56,476 nt of DNA from DASWIG01 sp965371445 (GTDB lineage: Bacteria; Acidobacteriota; Thermoanaerobaculia; Multivoradales; J023): NCBI GenBank assembly GCA_965371445.1, contig CBDUYN010000043.1, positions 1 to 56,476 of the forward strand, given 5' to 3'. Under the pieces are notes generated by a model. It saw only the letters and a list, made by a program, of their open reading frames with translations. It did no database searches and was not told the DNA's origin. Below, in pieces: positions 10,302-19,946 of the stretch (its first letter is position 1; each line of letters starts with the position of its first letter). Made by a program: the position numbers and the translations under genes.

Positions 10302-11914
10302 TCGGCGAAAAGCGCAGCGCGGTCGACGCCGTCGAGCTTCGGCGGGGGTGCCAGGCCCAGCAACGGTGCCACGGTCGGTGCCACGTCGACCGTGTAGACG
10401 CGTTGCGAGACCTCGGCGTGCCGGCCGCTCGGCAGGCGCAGGAGCCAGGGCACTGCGGTGTCGTAGGGGTAGTGCGAGCCGTGGCTCGCCGCGACGGTCC
10501 GCGAGTTGAGGCTGTTGGGCTCGAGCTGCACCACGACGTCGGCGCTTCGATCCGGGTGATAGCTCTTGGCAAAGACCTTCCCGACGGGGTCCTGCGGGCC
10601 GGCCAGCAATTCGCTTCGGGTCCAGACCCGCGCCACGGTGGGGCACCTCTCCAGGCCCTCGCGGATCGTCGACTCGAGCTCTCGCGGATCGACGCCGCGC
10701 TCGGCGAGAAGGTGGTGATCGAGGTAGAAACCCCTTTCGACCCAGTCTTCGTCGCCGAAGCGCTCGCCAAGCGCCAGGCCCACCTTTTGAAAGCAGAGGA
10801 TCTCCGCGGCGCCGAGCCGGTGTCCGTTGCCGGGCTCTTCGGCCGCGAGGAGCTCGGGCACCGGCCCCACACCATGGTCGGCGCTCAAGGTGACGACGAC
10901 GTGCTCGAGGCCGATGCGTTCGTCGACGAAGTCGAGGAGGTCGCCGAGCGTCCGGTCGAGGTTCAGGATCGTGTCGAGGACCTCCGGGCTGTCGGGTCCG
11001 TAGGTGTGGCCCACGGCGTCGAGCGCCGAGAACGACAGCGCCAGGAGGTCGACGTCGCCGTCGGCGCCGAGGTTCTCGCCCGTGATGAGGGCCTTGGCGA
11101 AATCCGCCAGGTAGCGGTCGGCGATCGGCGAGGTGTAGAGGCCGCTGTAGAAGCTTCGCCCGGGGGTCAGGGTGATGCCGCCCAGGGGGTGGGGGAACTG
11201 GTTGTCGAGCAACCCGCGGTCGAAGGGCTTGAGCTCGTAGGCGGCGGCGTTTTCCGTCACCTCGGCGAGTGGCTCCCAGAGGGTGCCGAAGAAGCGGGCG
11301 AGGAAAGCTGGGCCGTCGTACTCCGCGTACCAGGCCGGCAGCTCCTGGCGGTAATAGTAGCTTGAAGTGACGAATTTGCCGTCCCAGGTGTCATACCAGA
11401 AGGCGCCGTCGGCGAGCCGGCCGCTCGCGAGGATCGCGGCCCGGTCCTTGAAGCTCGCGCCGAAGACCTTCGAGAGCGGCGAGCTCGCCTTCAGCCAGTC
11501 GCCGAGCGTCGGCGCGAGCAGCCGACGTGGCGAGCGGTCGTCCTCGTCGTCCTCGACGGCAAGGACCGAGGCTTGCGTCTCGCGGTCGTACCAGGAGTTG
11601 CCGACGATGCCGTGGTGTGCCGGGTAGAGCCCGGTCGCAAGGGTCGCGTGGCCGGGTGCGGTGGTGGTGCCGGAGTGGTCGTGGTGGGTGTCGGTGAAGA
11701 CCACCGACTCCTCGAGGAGCCGCATCAGGCCGTGTTGCAGGAAGGGCCGGTAGCGCACCAGGTAGTCGGCCCGCGCCTGGTCGACCACCAGGAAGAGGAC
11801 GAGGCGGGGGCCGGCGCCCGGAGGCTTCGGCGTCGGCTTGGCACATCCCAGGGGAATCCAGGACAAGGCCAAGAGGGCTATGCCCGCGCACAATCTGGCA
11901 AACGCTGGCCGCAT
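10298..11914 (-). CDS. Alkaline phosphatase superfamily lipoprotein (nucleotide pyrophosphatase/phosphodiesterase-like)
   Basis: A 538-residue envelope lipoprotein. The N-terminus has a signal peptide ending in a lipobox, IPLGC, with Cys about residue 24. The catalytic domain starts at LVLFLVVDQARADYL (metal-binding Asp). The segment TTTAPGHATLATGLYPAHHG is the nucleophile region with a Thr as probable nucleophile. Further metal ligands are in TLSADHGVG and in the C-terminal SHGSHYPYD. This is the pattern of PafA-like and type I phosphodiesterase enzymes that act on phosphate monoesters or diesters outside the membrane. It runs convergently with the SLC13 transporter and shares a hairpin with its stop. 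The role could be phosphate scavenging; there is no regulatory evidence. Confidence 0.9.
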   Translation of the reverse strand: MRPAFARLCAGIALLALSWIPLGCAKPTPKPPGAGPRLVLFLVVDQARADYLVRYRPFLQHGLMRLLEESVVFTDTHHDHSGTTTAPGHATLATGLYPAHHGIVGNSWYDRETQASVLAVEDDEDDRSPRRLLAPTLGDWLKASSPLSKVFGASFKDRAAILASGRLADGAFWYDTWDGKFVTSSYYYRQELPAWYAEYDGPAFLARFFGTLWEPLAEVTENAAAYELKPFDRGLLDNQFPHPLGGITLTPGRSFYSGLYTSPIADRYLADFAKALITGENLGADGDVDLLALSFSALDAVGHTYGPDSPEVLDTILNLDRTLGDLLDFVDERIGLEHVVVTLSADHGVGPVPELLAAEEPGNGHRLGAAEILCFQKVGLALGERFGDEDWVERGFYLDHHLLAERGVDPRELESTIREGLERCPTVARVWTRSELLAGPQDPVGKVFAKSYHPDRSADVVVQLEPNSLNSRTVAASHGSHYPYDTAVPWLLRLPSGRHAEVSQRVYTVDVAPTVAPLLGLAPPPKLDGVDRAALFAE

Positions 11915-12035
11915 CGTCGTGAATCTCCTCGAACGGGGGGTTCAGCCCGCCGTGCGGGCCGTAGGAAAGGTGTTTTTAGCAGATACGATCTCTCTACGCC
12001 ACGTTGCCCGGGAGAATTTCGGAAAAGAACCTCGG

Positions 12036-12743
12036 CTATCCGAGCTCGAACGGTTCCGGCCTGCCGGTCCGGATGCGCTCCAGGATCTTCGTCTCGCGTC
12101 CGACGATCGTGTCGAGGAAGCCGCCCGCGGCGCCCATGTGGGCGAAAGCGTCACGGCCCCGTTCGAGGGCGTCCATCAGGCGGCCGAGCCCGGCCGCGCG
12201 GCCGGGCGCACGGGCGAGGCGCAACGCCGTCGCCAGGAACGGCTGGCGGACGATCCGCTCAAGGTCCGTCCCCACCAGGCGGATGAGCTCGATCTGGCGC
12301 CGGCGTTCGGCGAAGTCGCCGGACCGGCGGCAGCCTTCGGCGTAGAGGTTCTCGTTCAAGGAGCCGTCCATGCCGAGCTCGGCGAGCGCTTGAGCAATGC
12401 GCGCGTCGAGCTCCCGGGTCAGGGCGTTCATCTCCAGCGACCGGGCGAGCGTCGCGACGACGGCGTCGGGCAGCACTCCGGAGAGGATCGGCGAGACGCG
12501 CTCCAGCTCCAGGTCCCGGCGGCTGAAGTCGCGTCCGGCGTAGACGTCGGAGAAGAAGTAGCGGACGGCGGGGGCGTAGCGTGGGTTGCGTAGCAGGTCC
12601 GCGTGGGTCCTCGACAGTCGCTCGTTCTGCCAGCGGCTCAGGAGGAGCCGGCGGGCGCGGGTCGGCTCGTCTTCGCTCGCCTGCCGGGCGCGTAAGCTGC
12701 GCAGGCGCTTCAGTTGGACGAGGACGTTCTCGGCGTTGGGCAT
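12036..12743 (-). CDS. Conserved hypothetical protein, possibly FFLEED family
   Basis: A 235-residue helical, soluble protein without signal peptide. The segment RYAPAVRYFFSDVYAGRDFS followed by RRDLELERVSPILSGVLPD resembles the family named FFLEED in public annotation, for which no activity is established. It sits alone between the phosphatase lipoprotein (121 bp downstream) and the M16 protease (68 bp upstream), all three on the same strand. I see nothing that links its function to either neighbour. Confidence 0.75.
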   Translation of the reverse strand: MPNAENVLVQLKRLRSLRARQASEDEPTRARRLLLSRWQNERLSRTHADLLRNPRYAPAVRYFFSDVYAGRDFSRRDLELERVSPILSGVLPDAVVATLARSLEMNALTRELDARIAQALAELGMDGSLNENLYAEGCRRSGDFAERRRQIELIRLVGTDLERIVRQPFLATALRLARAPGRAAGLGRLMDALERGRDAFAHMGAAGGFLDTIVGRETKILERIRTGRPEPFELG

Positions 12744-12811
12744 GGATGTCAGGGGTGGTGAATGTTAGTATCCGGCGCCGATACGCCGCCATGAGCTCCG
12801 CCGCGCTTTCG

Positions 12812-15760
12812 TCACGGCTCGGCTCCCAACGAGCCGCCTTCCTCGGCGGCCACTTTTTCCGGAGACAGGACGCCGAGGACGTAGCGCTCCGGGTCGAAGT
12901 AGCGGCGCGCCGCCTCGCGGAGACGCTCGGGCGTCACCGAGTCGACGAGCTCGCCGTAGTCGTGGATCTGGCGCGGGTCCCAGCCGAAGGTGTAGTAATT
13001 CCGGAGGACCTGGCTCCAGAAACTGTTTTCCCTCACGTCGACCTCGCGCTTGCGGCGCTGCGCCTCCTGGACTTTTTCGACGTAGCTGATGTCGATCCCC
13101 TCGGTTTTCGCCTTTTCGAGCTCGACAAAAAGGGTTTCGATCAGCTCTTCCACCTCCTCCGGCGAGCAGCCGAAGGCAATGGAAACCGTGTACTCCTCGC
13201 GCGGCCTCAGCGAGATGCCGCCGGAGACGCCGACACCGTAGGTCGCGCTCAGGTCCTCGCGCAGGACCTCGCGCAGTCGGATGACCAGCACGCTCGCCAG
13301 GCTGCGCAGCAGATGCGACTCTTCCCGGGTCCATTCGGCCGGACCGGAAAAGACCAGGCGCACCTGGCTCTTGGGCTCCAGACCCTTCTCGACCGTGAAG
13401 CGGACCTTGCCCTCGGGCTTGCGGATCCCGAGGTCGCGCCAGGACTCGACTCGGCCGGTCGAGGGCAGCCCACCGAGGTAGGTCTCGACGAGCGGCCGGA
13501 TCTCCCCAGGAGTGAAGTTGCCGACGAGGACGAAGGTGAAGTCGGAGGCGTCGGCGAAACGCTCGCGGTAGATCTCCAGGGCCTTCTGTGGATCCACCTC
13601 GGCCAGGAGCTCCTTGGAGAACGGCCGGCGCCGCAGGTGTCCCTGCGAGAGCACCTCGCCGAGCTTGTCGCGAAAGACCGTCCCGGGGTCGCTCAGGCGG
13701 TTCTCGACGGCGATCATGAGGCGCGAGAGGATGGAACGAACCGCTTCGTCGTCGAGGCGGGGCGCGGTGAAGTGGAGGTAGAGGAGCTGGAGCATCGTCT
13801 CCAGGTCTTGCGGAGAAGCGAAGCCGCTTACCCCCTCCTCGAGCTCGCCGAGGAAGGGCCGGGCGGTCGCCACCTTGCCGGCCAGAGCTTTCCCGAGCTC
13901 GATCGAGCCGAAGTTGCCGAGGCCGCTTTCGGCCAGGAGCATCGTGGCGAGGTTGGCCGAGACGTAGTGCTCGTCGGCGACGAGCGACGTGCCTCCGGGG
14001 CTCCAGCTCGAGAGCAGCAGCTGGTCGTTGCGGAAGTCCGTGGGCTTCATGATGACCCGTACGCCGTTTGCCAGGCGCCACTCGGTCACGGCGACCTCCT
14101 CGACCGTCTTCTCCCCGACGACCTTGCCGGGGGTCGGGGCCTCGGCAAGCAGCGGCTCGTCGAGCACCTTGTCGACGTAGGGCTCGACGTCCCGGGCTCC
14201 GACGTCGTCGAAGACCGCCAGGACGTCAGCTTTCGACGGCAGCTCGGCGCCCTCCTTTTCCGGCCCGCTCAAGAGGACGACGCGATTGACTTCCGTGATC
14301 CATTCGCGTCCCAGCCGGTTGATCTCGCCGAGCGTGATCTCCGGCAGGAAACGCTTGGCGAGCTCCAGCTCGGCGGCGATTCCGGGCACGGCCTCGCCGG
14401 TGAGGAAGTTGCGGCCGCACTCGCTGGCGAGCGACGCCGAATGGGCCTTGTCGCGCTCGCGGTAGGCTTGCTCGTAGCTACGTAGATACACCTTCTTCGC
14501 GCGCTCGAGCTCACCGGCCGTGAAGCCGTGACGCTCGACGCGTTCCGCTTCCACGAGAAGCGCTCCCAGGCCGCGCAAGACGCCGCCGTCGCGCACCGTC
14601 GCGCCCTGGGTGTAGACCGCACGCGAGCGCACCAGGCTGTCGGAGCCCGAGTAGCCGAAGAGGAAGGGCGGGTCGTCCTGTTTGGCGATCTCGGTGAGAC
14701 GCGTGCCGAGCATCAGGTTGTAGATGCCCTCGAGGAGGCCGCGGCGGTAGTCGCCGTAGGTGCCCTGGCCCTGCTTCGCCAGCTTGTAGAAGACCTCGAC
14801 GCTCGTCTGGGTGATCTCAGGATCGCTCCACGCGCTCCACAGGGTCTCGGCATGGTCGGGGACGTCGTATTCTTCGCGCGGGCGCGGATCCTCGACCGGC
14901 TCGAGGCGGCTGAAGTGCTCGCGAATTCTTTCTTCGATCGCGTCGGGGTCAAAGTCGCCCACCGCCACGACGGCCATCAAGTCGGGGCGGTACCAGTCGC
15001 GGTAGAAGCGGCGAAGCGCGTCGTAGGGGGCGTTCTCCAGAATCTCCGGCTTGCCGATGGGGAGGCGTTCGGCGTAGCGCGAGCCCTGGAAGAGGATGGG
15101 AAACTGCTCGTCGCGCTGCCGTGCCCCGGCGCCGCGGCCCAGCCGCCACTCCTCCAGGACCACGCCCCGCTCCTTGTCGATCTCCTCGTCCTCGAAAGTG
15201 ACGCCGTGGGCCCAGTCCTCGAGGATCTGGAAGGCCTGGGCGAGGATCTCCTCGTCGTCGGTGGGCACGGTCAGCTTGTAGATCGTCTGGTCGAAAGAGG
15301 TCGAGGCGTTCAAGTCGGCGCCGAAGCGCATGCCGATCGACTCGAGGTAGTCGAGAAGCTCCTGCTTGGCGAAGCTCTCGGTGCCGTTGAAGGCCATGTG
15401 CTCGACGAAGTGGGCGAGGCCCTGCTGGTCGTCGTCTTCCTGGAGGGAGCCGGCATTGACGAGAAGGCGCAGCTCGGCGCGGTTCTCGGGACGTTTGTTG
15501 ACGCGCACGTAGTAGCGCAGGCCGTTCGCCAGCTCGGCGGTACGCAAGTCGTGAGTGAAGGGGAGCTCGGCGTCGAGGGGGGCCGTCTTGAGCTGCGAGG
15601 GGTCGGGAGGGGCCTCCTCCGCCGTAGAAGAAGTCTCGGCCGGAGCGGCCGGGGTGGGCGGAGCCGCCGGCGCGGCCGGTGCGGGGACCTGGGCCGTGGA
15701 ACAGCCGAGCAGCAGCCAAAGGAGGATACAGAGAAGGGCAAAGTGTTTCGAGTGCTTCAT
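12812..15760 (-). CDS. M16 family zinc metallopeptidase, lipoprotein
   Basis: A 982-residue protease of the pitrilysin/PqqL-like family. The ATG at 15760 gives a signal peptide with lipobox LLLGC (Cys 20); the frame is open to 15811 but the extension spoils the signal. A Pro/Ala-rich linker (21-55) leads to the active N-terminal M16 domain, with the inverted zinc motif HFVEH (His117, Glu120, His121) in GLAHFVEHMAFNGTESF. Two M16 halves follow, the second starting near residue 550 (LANGVRVIMKPTDF) and lacking the zinc motif, as usual. It is probably anchored to the outer membrane, facing the periplasm, and degrades peptides. It is a single gene; the tRNA-Gln gene lies 95 bp upstream. Confidence 0.93.
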   Translation of the reverse strand: MKHSKHFALLCILLWLLLGCSTAQVPAPAAPAAPPTPAAPAETSSTAEEAPPDPSQLKTAPLDAELPFTHDLRTAELANGLRYYVRVNKRPENRAELRLLVNAGSLQEDDDQQGLAHFVEHMAFNGTESFAKQELLDYLESIGMRFGADLNASTSFDQTIYKLTVPTDDEEILAQAFQILEDWAHGVTFEDEEIDKERGVVLEEWRLGRGAGARQRDEQFPILFQGSRYAERLPIGKPEILENAPYDALRRFYRDWYRPDLMAVVAVGDFDPDAIEERIREHFSRLEPVEDPRPREEYDVPDHAETLWSAWSDPEITQTSVEVFYKLAKQGQGTYGDYRRGLLEGIYNLMLGTRLTEIAKQDDPPFLFGYSGSDSLVRSRAVYTQGATVRDGGVLRGLGALLVEAERVERHGFTAGELERAKKVYLRSYEQAYRERDKAHSASLASECGRNFLTGEAVPGIAAELELAKRFLPEITLGEINRLGREWITEVNRVVLLSGPEKEGAELPSKADVLAVFDDVGARDVEPYVDKVLDEPLLAEAPTPGKVVGEKTVEEVAVTEWRLANGVRVIMKPTDFRNDQLLLSSWSPGGTSLVADEHYVSANLATMLLAESGLGNFGSIELGKALAGKVATARPFLGELEEGVSGFASPQDLETMLQLLYLHFTAPRLDDEAVRSILSRLMIAVENRLSDPGTVFRDKLGEVLSQGHLRRRPFSKELLAEVDPQKALEIYRERFADASDFTFVLVGNFTPGEIRPLVETYLGGLPSTGRVESWRDLGIRKPEGKVRFTVEKGLEPKSQVRLVFSGPAEWTREESHLLRSLASVLVIRLREVLREDLSATYGVGVSGGISLRPREEYTVSIAFGCSPEEVEELIETLFVELEKAKTEGIDISYVEKVQEAQRRKREVDVRENSFWSQVLRNYYTFGWDPRQIHDYGELVDSVTPERLREAARRYFDPERYVLGVLSPEKVAAEEGGSLGAEP

Positions 15761-15854
15761 GGGGCGGATTCTAACCGCCCGGCGCACCGAGCTTGGCGTT
15801 TTCCGGACCACGGGCCGGGCGATTGGCCCCAGTTCTCCGGGATGTCGGTGTTCT

Positions 15855-15928
15855 TGGCTGGGAGACAGGGATTCGAACCCCGATTCAACGGTCCAGAGCC
15901 GTTTGTCCTACCATTAGACGATCTCCCA
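15855..15928 (-). tRNA. tRNA-Gln (anticodon CTG), CCA encoded
   Basis: Read on the minus strand, the acceptor stem is TGGGAGA paired with TCTCCCA, followed by G and an encoded CCA at 15857-15855. The T-arm GGGGTTCGAATCCC is canonical. The anticodon stem AACGG/CCGTT encloses the loop CTCTGGA, which places CTG at positions 34-36. The length is 74 nt with CCA. It lies 192 bp from gltX; in organisms without GlnRS, GltX charges this tRNA with Glu and GatCAB amidates it, but which route is used here cannot be seen. Confidence 0.95.
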
Positions 15929-16072
15929 ACGGCCGCGAGATGTTACTGGGGAGCCGTCGCCGCTGTCAAGCTTGGCGCGGCGATTCGCGGACGAGCCTCG
16001 TGACCTGCTCGATCAGGCCCGGCACCATAACCCCCTCGTGTTCAAACCGCCGGGTTTCGCGCCGCGTCCGCG

Positions 16073-16120
16073 ACGGGCCTCAGGGCCCGTGCTATGGACG
16101 AAAAGGCGGCTGAAGCCGCC
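16073..16120 (+). repeat. Two-hairpin dispersed repeat, family A copy 1
   Basis: Hairpin one, ACGGGCCTCAGGGCCCGT (16073-16090), is followed by GCTATGGACGAAAA (16091-16104) and hairpin two, GGCGGCTGAAGCCGCC (16105-16120). The last base is part of the gltX stop codon. Two further copies lie at 40492-40540 and 43634-43695 on the other strand. It may also terminate gltX transcription. Confidence 0.9.
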
Positions 16121-17571
16121 TACGACACCGGGGCCTGCGCCCGCAGGAAGCCCTCGAAGTTGCGCAGGTGACGCACGCTCGCCTCCCGCCCCATGGCCGC
16201 GACGACGTCAAAGAGCGGCGGACCCGCCTTCGACGCCGTCAGCGCCATGCGCGTCGGATGGATCAGGATCCCCGCCTTCACCTCGCGCTCCTCGGCGAGG
16301 GCGCGCAGCACCGCGTCCGTCGTCTCGACGGCGAAGGGCTCGGTCTCGGCGTAGCGCTCAGCGAGGGCGTCGAGCAGATCCGGCGTCTCGGGATTTTTCA
16401 AGAGCTTCTGACAAAGCTCGACGTCGTAGACCAGCTCGTCGCGGAAGTAGGGCACCATGAATCCGGCCAGCTCCTTCAAGTGCTTGGCCCGGGTCCGGTG
16501 CAAGTCGAGGGCCGGGTGGAGACGTTCGGGGTCGGCACTGTCGAGCCCGACCTCGGCGAGGAAGGGCACGAGGTGCTTCAGGATCTCTTCGAGATCGAGC
16601 CCCGACATGTACTGGGCGTTCATCCAGGCGAGCTTGTCGGGATCGAAGACCGAGGCCGAGGAGCCCAGCCGCTCGGCGGTAAAAGCGGCGATCATCTCGT
16701 CTTTCGGGAGGACCTCGCGGTCGTCGCCCGGCGACCAGCCGAGCAGCGCCAGGTAGTTGTAGAGCGCCTGCGGCAGATAGCCCTGGTCACGAAGCTCCTC
16801 GGCCGAGGCGGCGCCGGTACGCTTCGAAAGGCGCTTCTTGTCGGACCCGAGGATGAGCGGCAGGTGGCCGAAGGCGGGGACCTCGGCACCCAGCGCGCGG
16901 AAGAGCGCGATGTGCTTCGGGGTGTTCGAGAGATGGTCCTCGCCGCGGATTACGTGGGTGATTCCCATGTCGACGTCGTCGCAGACGACCGAGAGGTGAT
17001 AGGTCGGCGAGCCGTCGGAGCGCAGGATCACGAAGTCGTCGAGGACGTCGGCTTTGAACTCGACCTCGCCGCGCACGAAGTCCGAGACCACGACGTCCTC
17101 CTCGCCGAGCGGAAAGCGGACGACGTAGGGGTCGCCCGCGGCGAGGCGCCGCTCGACCTCCTCGCGCGAGGGCCGGGAGAAGATGTCGCGGTAACGGAGC
17201 GCCCCGGCGGTCTCCGTCGCCTGGCTGCGCTTCTCTTCCAGCTCCTCCTGGGTCACGAAGCAGTGGTAGGCCTTGCCTTCGTCGAGAAGCTTCTGGGCCG
17301 CGGCGCGGTGCGCCTCGACGCGCTCGCTCTGGAGGAAGGGTCCTTCGTCCCACCCGATGCCGCACCAGCGCAGGCCGTTTTCGATTTGTTCGACCATGGC
17401 GGCGTCGGAGCGTTCCCGGTCGGTGTCCTCGATGCGCAGGACGAAAGCGCCGCCGAGGCTTTTCCGGAGCAGCTCGTTGTAGATCGCGGTGCGCGCACCG
17501 CCGACGTGGAGGTAGCCCGTGGGCGACGGAGCGAAGCGCACCCGAACGGGTCCGGTCAGTTTCGTGGCCAT
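16120..17571 (-). CDS. gltX: Glutamyl-tRNA synthetase
   Basis: A 483-residue class I aminoacyl-tRNA synthetase that attaches glutamate to tRNA-Glu (and to tRNA-Gln if non-discriminating). The HIGH-type motif is in FAPSPTGYLHVGGARTAIYN, the second signature is LRIEDTDRERS, and the KMSKS-type motif is KKRLSKRTGA. The length is normal for bacterial GltX and the anticodon-binding C-terminal half is complete. The start ATG at 17571 gives MATKLTGPVRVRFAPSPTG, as expected. It is transcribed alone; a family A repeat abuts its stop and tRNA-Gln lies further downstream on the same strand. Confidence 0.97.
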   Translation of the reverse strand: MATKLTGPVRVRFAPSPTGYLHVGGARTAIYNELLRKSLGGAFVLRIEDTDRERSDAAMVEQIENGLRWCGIGWDEGPFLQSERVEAHRAAAQKLLDEGKAYHCFVTQEELEEKRSQATETAGALRYRDIFSRPSREEVERRLAAGDPYVVRFPLGEEDVVVSDFVRGEVEFKADVLDDFVILRSDGSPTYHLSVVCDDVDMGITHVIRGEDHLSNTPKHIALFRALGAEVPAFGHLPLILGSDKKRLSKRTGAASAEELRDQGYLPQALYNYLALLGWSPGDDREVLPKDEMIAAFTAERLGSSASVFDPDKLAWMNAQYMSGLDLEEILKHLVPFLAEVGLDSADPERLHPALDLHRTRAKHLKELAGFMVPYFRDELVYDVELCQKLLKNPETPDLLDALAERYAETEPFAVETTDAVLRALAEEREVKAGILIHPTRMALTASKAGPPLFDVVAAMGREASVRHLRNFEGFLRAQAPVS

Positions 17572-17687
17572 CTTCTTTTCCTCTTGGAGCCCGGGGGGCG
17601 GAAGGCCTCCGGCGGCGCGACGCTAGCACGCCGCCGCCGCCGACCTCAAGCGTGCTACGATCCGGGAGAGGATCCTCCCAACCCGGC

Positions 17688-18092
17688 ATGAGCGAGCGCG
17701 TCGAAAGAATCGTCTCCCAGGATCAGCTCCTGGCCCTGGTGATCCGCGCCGACTACGAGCCCGCGGAGACGGTTTTTCTGACCGGGGACGACGAGAGCTT
17801 CCAGCTAGGCTTTTTCGTCTACCCCGAGGACGGCGAAGCCCCCCGGCACACCCACCCGGAGGTGGAGCGCCACCTCACCGGCACCGCCGAGCTCCTCCTC
17901 GTCCGCAAGGGACGCTGCGTCCTGGAGCTCTACACCGAGGACGGGGAGCTGGTCGCGGAGCGCGAGCTCGGCGAGGGCGACGTCGTCTACCTCGCGGCCG
18001 GCGGCCACGGTCTCCGGACGGAAGAAGACACCGTGCTCCTCGCCTTGAAGCAGGGACCCTACGGCGGACCGGCGGAGAAGCGTCACTTCTGA
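17688..18092 (+). CDS. Small cupin-fold protein
   Basis: A 134-residue single-domain protein. APRHTHPEVERHLTGTAELL followed by LVRKGRCVLELY is a cupin-like motif pair with potential metal-binding His residues, and LGEGDVVYLAAGGHGL is the second cupin motif. No signal peptide. The substrate is unknown; the layout is reminiscent of small cupins attached to surface-polysaccharide pathways, but that is only suggestive. The start was placed at the ATG at 17688 rather than upstream at 17652, because similarity begins at MSERVERIVS. The nucleotidyltransferase gene follows 13 bp downstream on the same strand, so the two may be co-transcribed. Confidence 0.8.
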   Translation: MSERVERIVSQDQLLALVIRADYEPAETVFLTGDDESFQLGFFVYPEDGEAPRHTHPEVERHLTGTAELLLVRKGRCVLELYTEDGELVAERELGEGDVVYLAAGGHGLRTEEDTVLLALKQGPYGGPAEKRHF

Positions 18093-18105
18093 GGACGCCG
18101 GACAG

Positions 18106-19236
18106 ATGGGAGGGACGACGGCCACGACGCTGGGCTTCTCCGCCGCCGAGGCCCGCCTCGCGGCAGGGCTCGACGGCGCCGCCGAGGCCCTGCGCGTTCT
18201 TGCCTCTGAGGAGGGTACAGGCAAGCTCGCCCGCCGTCACCGCGCCGGTCCGGCGCTCTACCGTCTCTCCCGCCGCCTGGAGGTCGTGGGGCCGGCCCTC
18301 GAAGCCTGGCGCCACGACGCGCGGGCTTCCGCAGCGCGTCACCTCGCTCTCGCGGCAGCGCTCGACGACGCGGCCAAGGCCCTAGACTCCGCCGGCGTTG
18401 CCTGGGCACCGCTCAAGGGATACGACCTCGCGACCCGGCTCGGCGACCAGGGCGAGCAACGTCCGACCGGGGACCTCGACCTGCTGATCGATCCCCAGGA
18501 CCTGGAGCTGGGCCGCCGCGTCCTCGAAGCGGCTGGCTTTCAAGGGTTCGACGACACGCCACGGAGCGACGCTTACCTGCATGAGGAAGGCTATGCCTGG
18601 CAAGCGACGCATCCTTCGGGAATGCTCCTGGAGCTCCACTTCCGGCTCTGGGGCCTCGTCCCGGAGGGCTTTGCCGCCGAAGTCTTCGAACGCGCCACGC
18701 CCGAGGCGACGCTTCCTCCCGGCGGACGCCGCCTGCGCCTCGCTGACGCCTACGTCGTCGCCGCGGTCCACCTGTGGCTCGATCCGCCGCCGCGGACGCT
18801 TCTCGCCTTCTACGACCTGGCACGGATCGCGGAGCGGCTGGAGACCGACGGAGCTGACGAGATCGTCGCGTCGGCGGCGAGCGGCGACCTGGAGCTGCCG
18901 GTGGCGCTCGCGGCGGAGGTCTCCCTCGCCCTCTGGCGGCGCGATGCTTGCGGCGAGGTGGCCCGGGGCCTCGGGGCGCGGCTGCGCGGCGCCGAACAGT
19001 TCTTCGCCCGTCGGCTCCGTCGCCGGGCTCTTGCCGCGGCGCCCCTGTGGACGATCGTCGCCGCGCGCCTCCTCGCCCGGCGGCGCAGCCGTCATGGCCT
19101 GGCGAAGACCGTAGGACGGCGGCTGTGGCCCCATCCCGGGACGGTGGAGCGCCTCACTCCGAACGAGTGGCCCTGGGTCCGTCGCCGGCTTTCCGTGGCG
19201 GCGGCGCCTTGGCGCCGGGGTCAAGGCGGTCCGTGA
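18106..19236 (+). CDS. Nucleotidyltransferase family protein (NTP_transf_5-like)
   Basis: A 376-residue cytosolic protein. The core RPTGDLDLLIDPQDLELGRR is the nucleotidyltransferase signature with the paired acidic residues (GDLDLL), preceded by APLKGYDLATRLGD. This matches the family of uncharacterised nucleotidyltransferases (Pfam PF14907) often found near polysaccharide or secreted-peptide clusters. The long helical C-terminal half contains ADAYVVAAVHLWLDPPPRTL followed by LAFYDLARI, also typical of the family. The substrate is unknown. It follows the cupin gene after 13 bp. The C-terminus is rich in Arg. Confidence 0.82.
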   Translation: MGGTTATTLGFSAAEARLAAGLDGAAEALRVLASEEGTGKLARRHRAGPALYRLSRRLEVVGPALEAWRHDARASAARHLALAAALDDAAKALDSAGVAWAPLKGYDLATRLGDQGEQRPTGDLDLLIDPQDLELGRRVLEAAGFQGFDDTPRSDAYLHEEGYAWQATHPSGMLLELHFRLWGLVPEGFAAEVFERATPEATLPPGGRRLRLADAYVVAAVHLWLDPPPRTLLAFYDLARIAERLETDGADEIVASAASGDLELPVALAAEVSLALWRRDACGEVARGLGARLRGAEQFFARRLRRRALAAAPLWTIVAARLLARRRSRHGLAKTVGRRLWPHPGTVERLTPNEWPWVRRRLSVAAAPWRRGQGGP

Positions 19237-19465
19237 AGGGGCCTCCGGCCGGCGTCGGAGACCCTTGGGCGGCCGCCGTGCCAGCGCGGTGAGAGCGGCG
19301 AGAGCGCCAGCACCGCCACCAGCACGGCAGAGCCCGCTTTTTCGCGGATCCGGGAGGACCCTTCCACTCCGATCTCGGCTTCTGCATCACCGAATCCTAG
19401 CCGTTTACGAGACCGTGTCTGTTGAATAGGAGTGAAACCGACACCGACTATGGAGGATTGAAGCA
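19237..19465. other. Intergenic stretch without a supported gene
   Basis: I see no gene here with a start site and family similarity. A minus-strand frame contains a hydrophobic stretch (SAVLVAVLALSPLSP) that could be a scrap of a membrane protein. The right end holds AGGAG before the next open frame. Confidence 0.5.
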
Positions 19466-19946
19466 ATGCACGAGAGACCCCTTCCCCTCGACCACTTCCG
19501 GGCTTACAACATCGGTCCCATCCCGGTCGATTTGACAGTCGGTCTGCGGGGGCCGTTCGACGACGGCGAGCTCAAGCCGGCGCACGTCATCTCCCTCGAT
19601 CACCTCGCCAACCCGGTGAACAAGAACCGGGAAGGGATCGTCGATCCGAGGAATCACCAGACCTGGTACCGGCTCGAGGTGAGCCGGGCGTTCAGCGAGC
19701 CCGCGCGAGCGGCTGGTCGACACCGAAGTCCTGATCGTACGCCGCGGCGAGGGGACCTTCGTCGCTCAGAACCCGCCGCGCATGGGCTCCAAGGAGCGCG
19801 GACGCAAGCTCGACGAGGCGGCCGGACGCTACACGAGCTACGCCCGGACCCTGGGGGCCGACGGCGGCGAGACGATCGAGGCGGTGAGCCGCAGCTGGGA
19901 GGAGCTGACCGGCGAGCCGCCGCTCGACGGAGGGACGTCCCCATGA
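19466..19946 (+). pseudogene. Chimeric remnant: DUF7450-like domain joined to a GntR-family regulator tail
   Basis: The first part (19466 to about 19680) encodes LDHFRAYNIGPIPVDLTVGL and then LANPVNKNREGIVDP, ending at WYRLEV, like the small extracellular domains (DUF7450-type) with the DHF...NPVDKN pattern. From about 19707, in another frame, the sequence reads ERLVDTEVLIVRRGEGTFVA and then a ~40-residue helical tail ending at 19946, the typical end of a YtrA-type GntR winged-helix regulator. The DNA-binding helices are missing. The GntR frame has a stop at 19680-19682, so no single protein spans the two. I read this as a deletion junction between two unrelated genes. Confidence 0.6.

Noticed and set aside
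8043..10646. An 867-codon minus-strand frame opposite the SLC13 transporter
   Set aside because: His/Asp/Arg-rich shadow composition; the transporter on the plus strand has clear family motifs.
15855..16120. A regulatory T-box or riboswitch upstream of gltX
   Set aside because: The region is downstream of gltX (minus strand) and is explained by the tRNA gene and a family A repeat.
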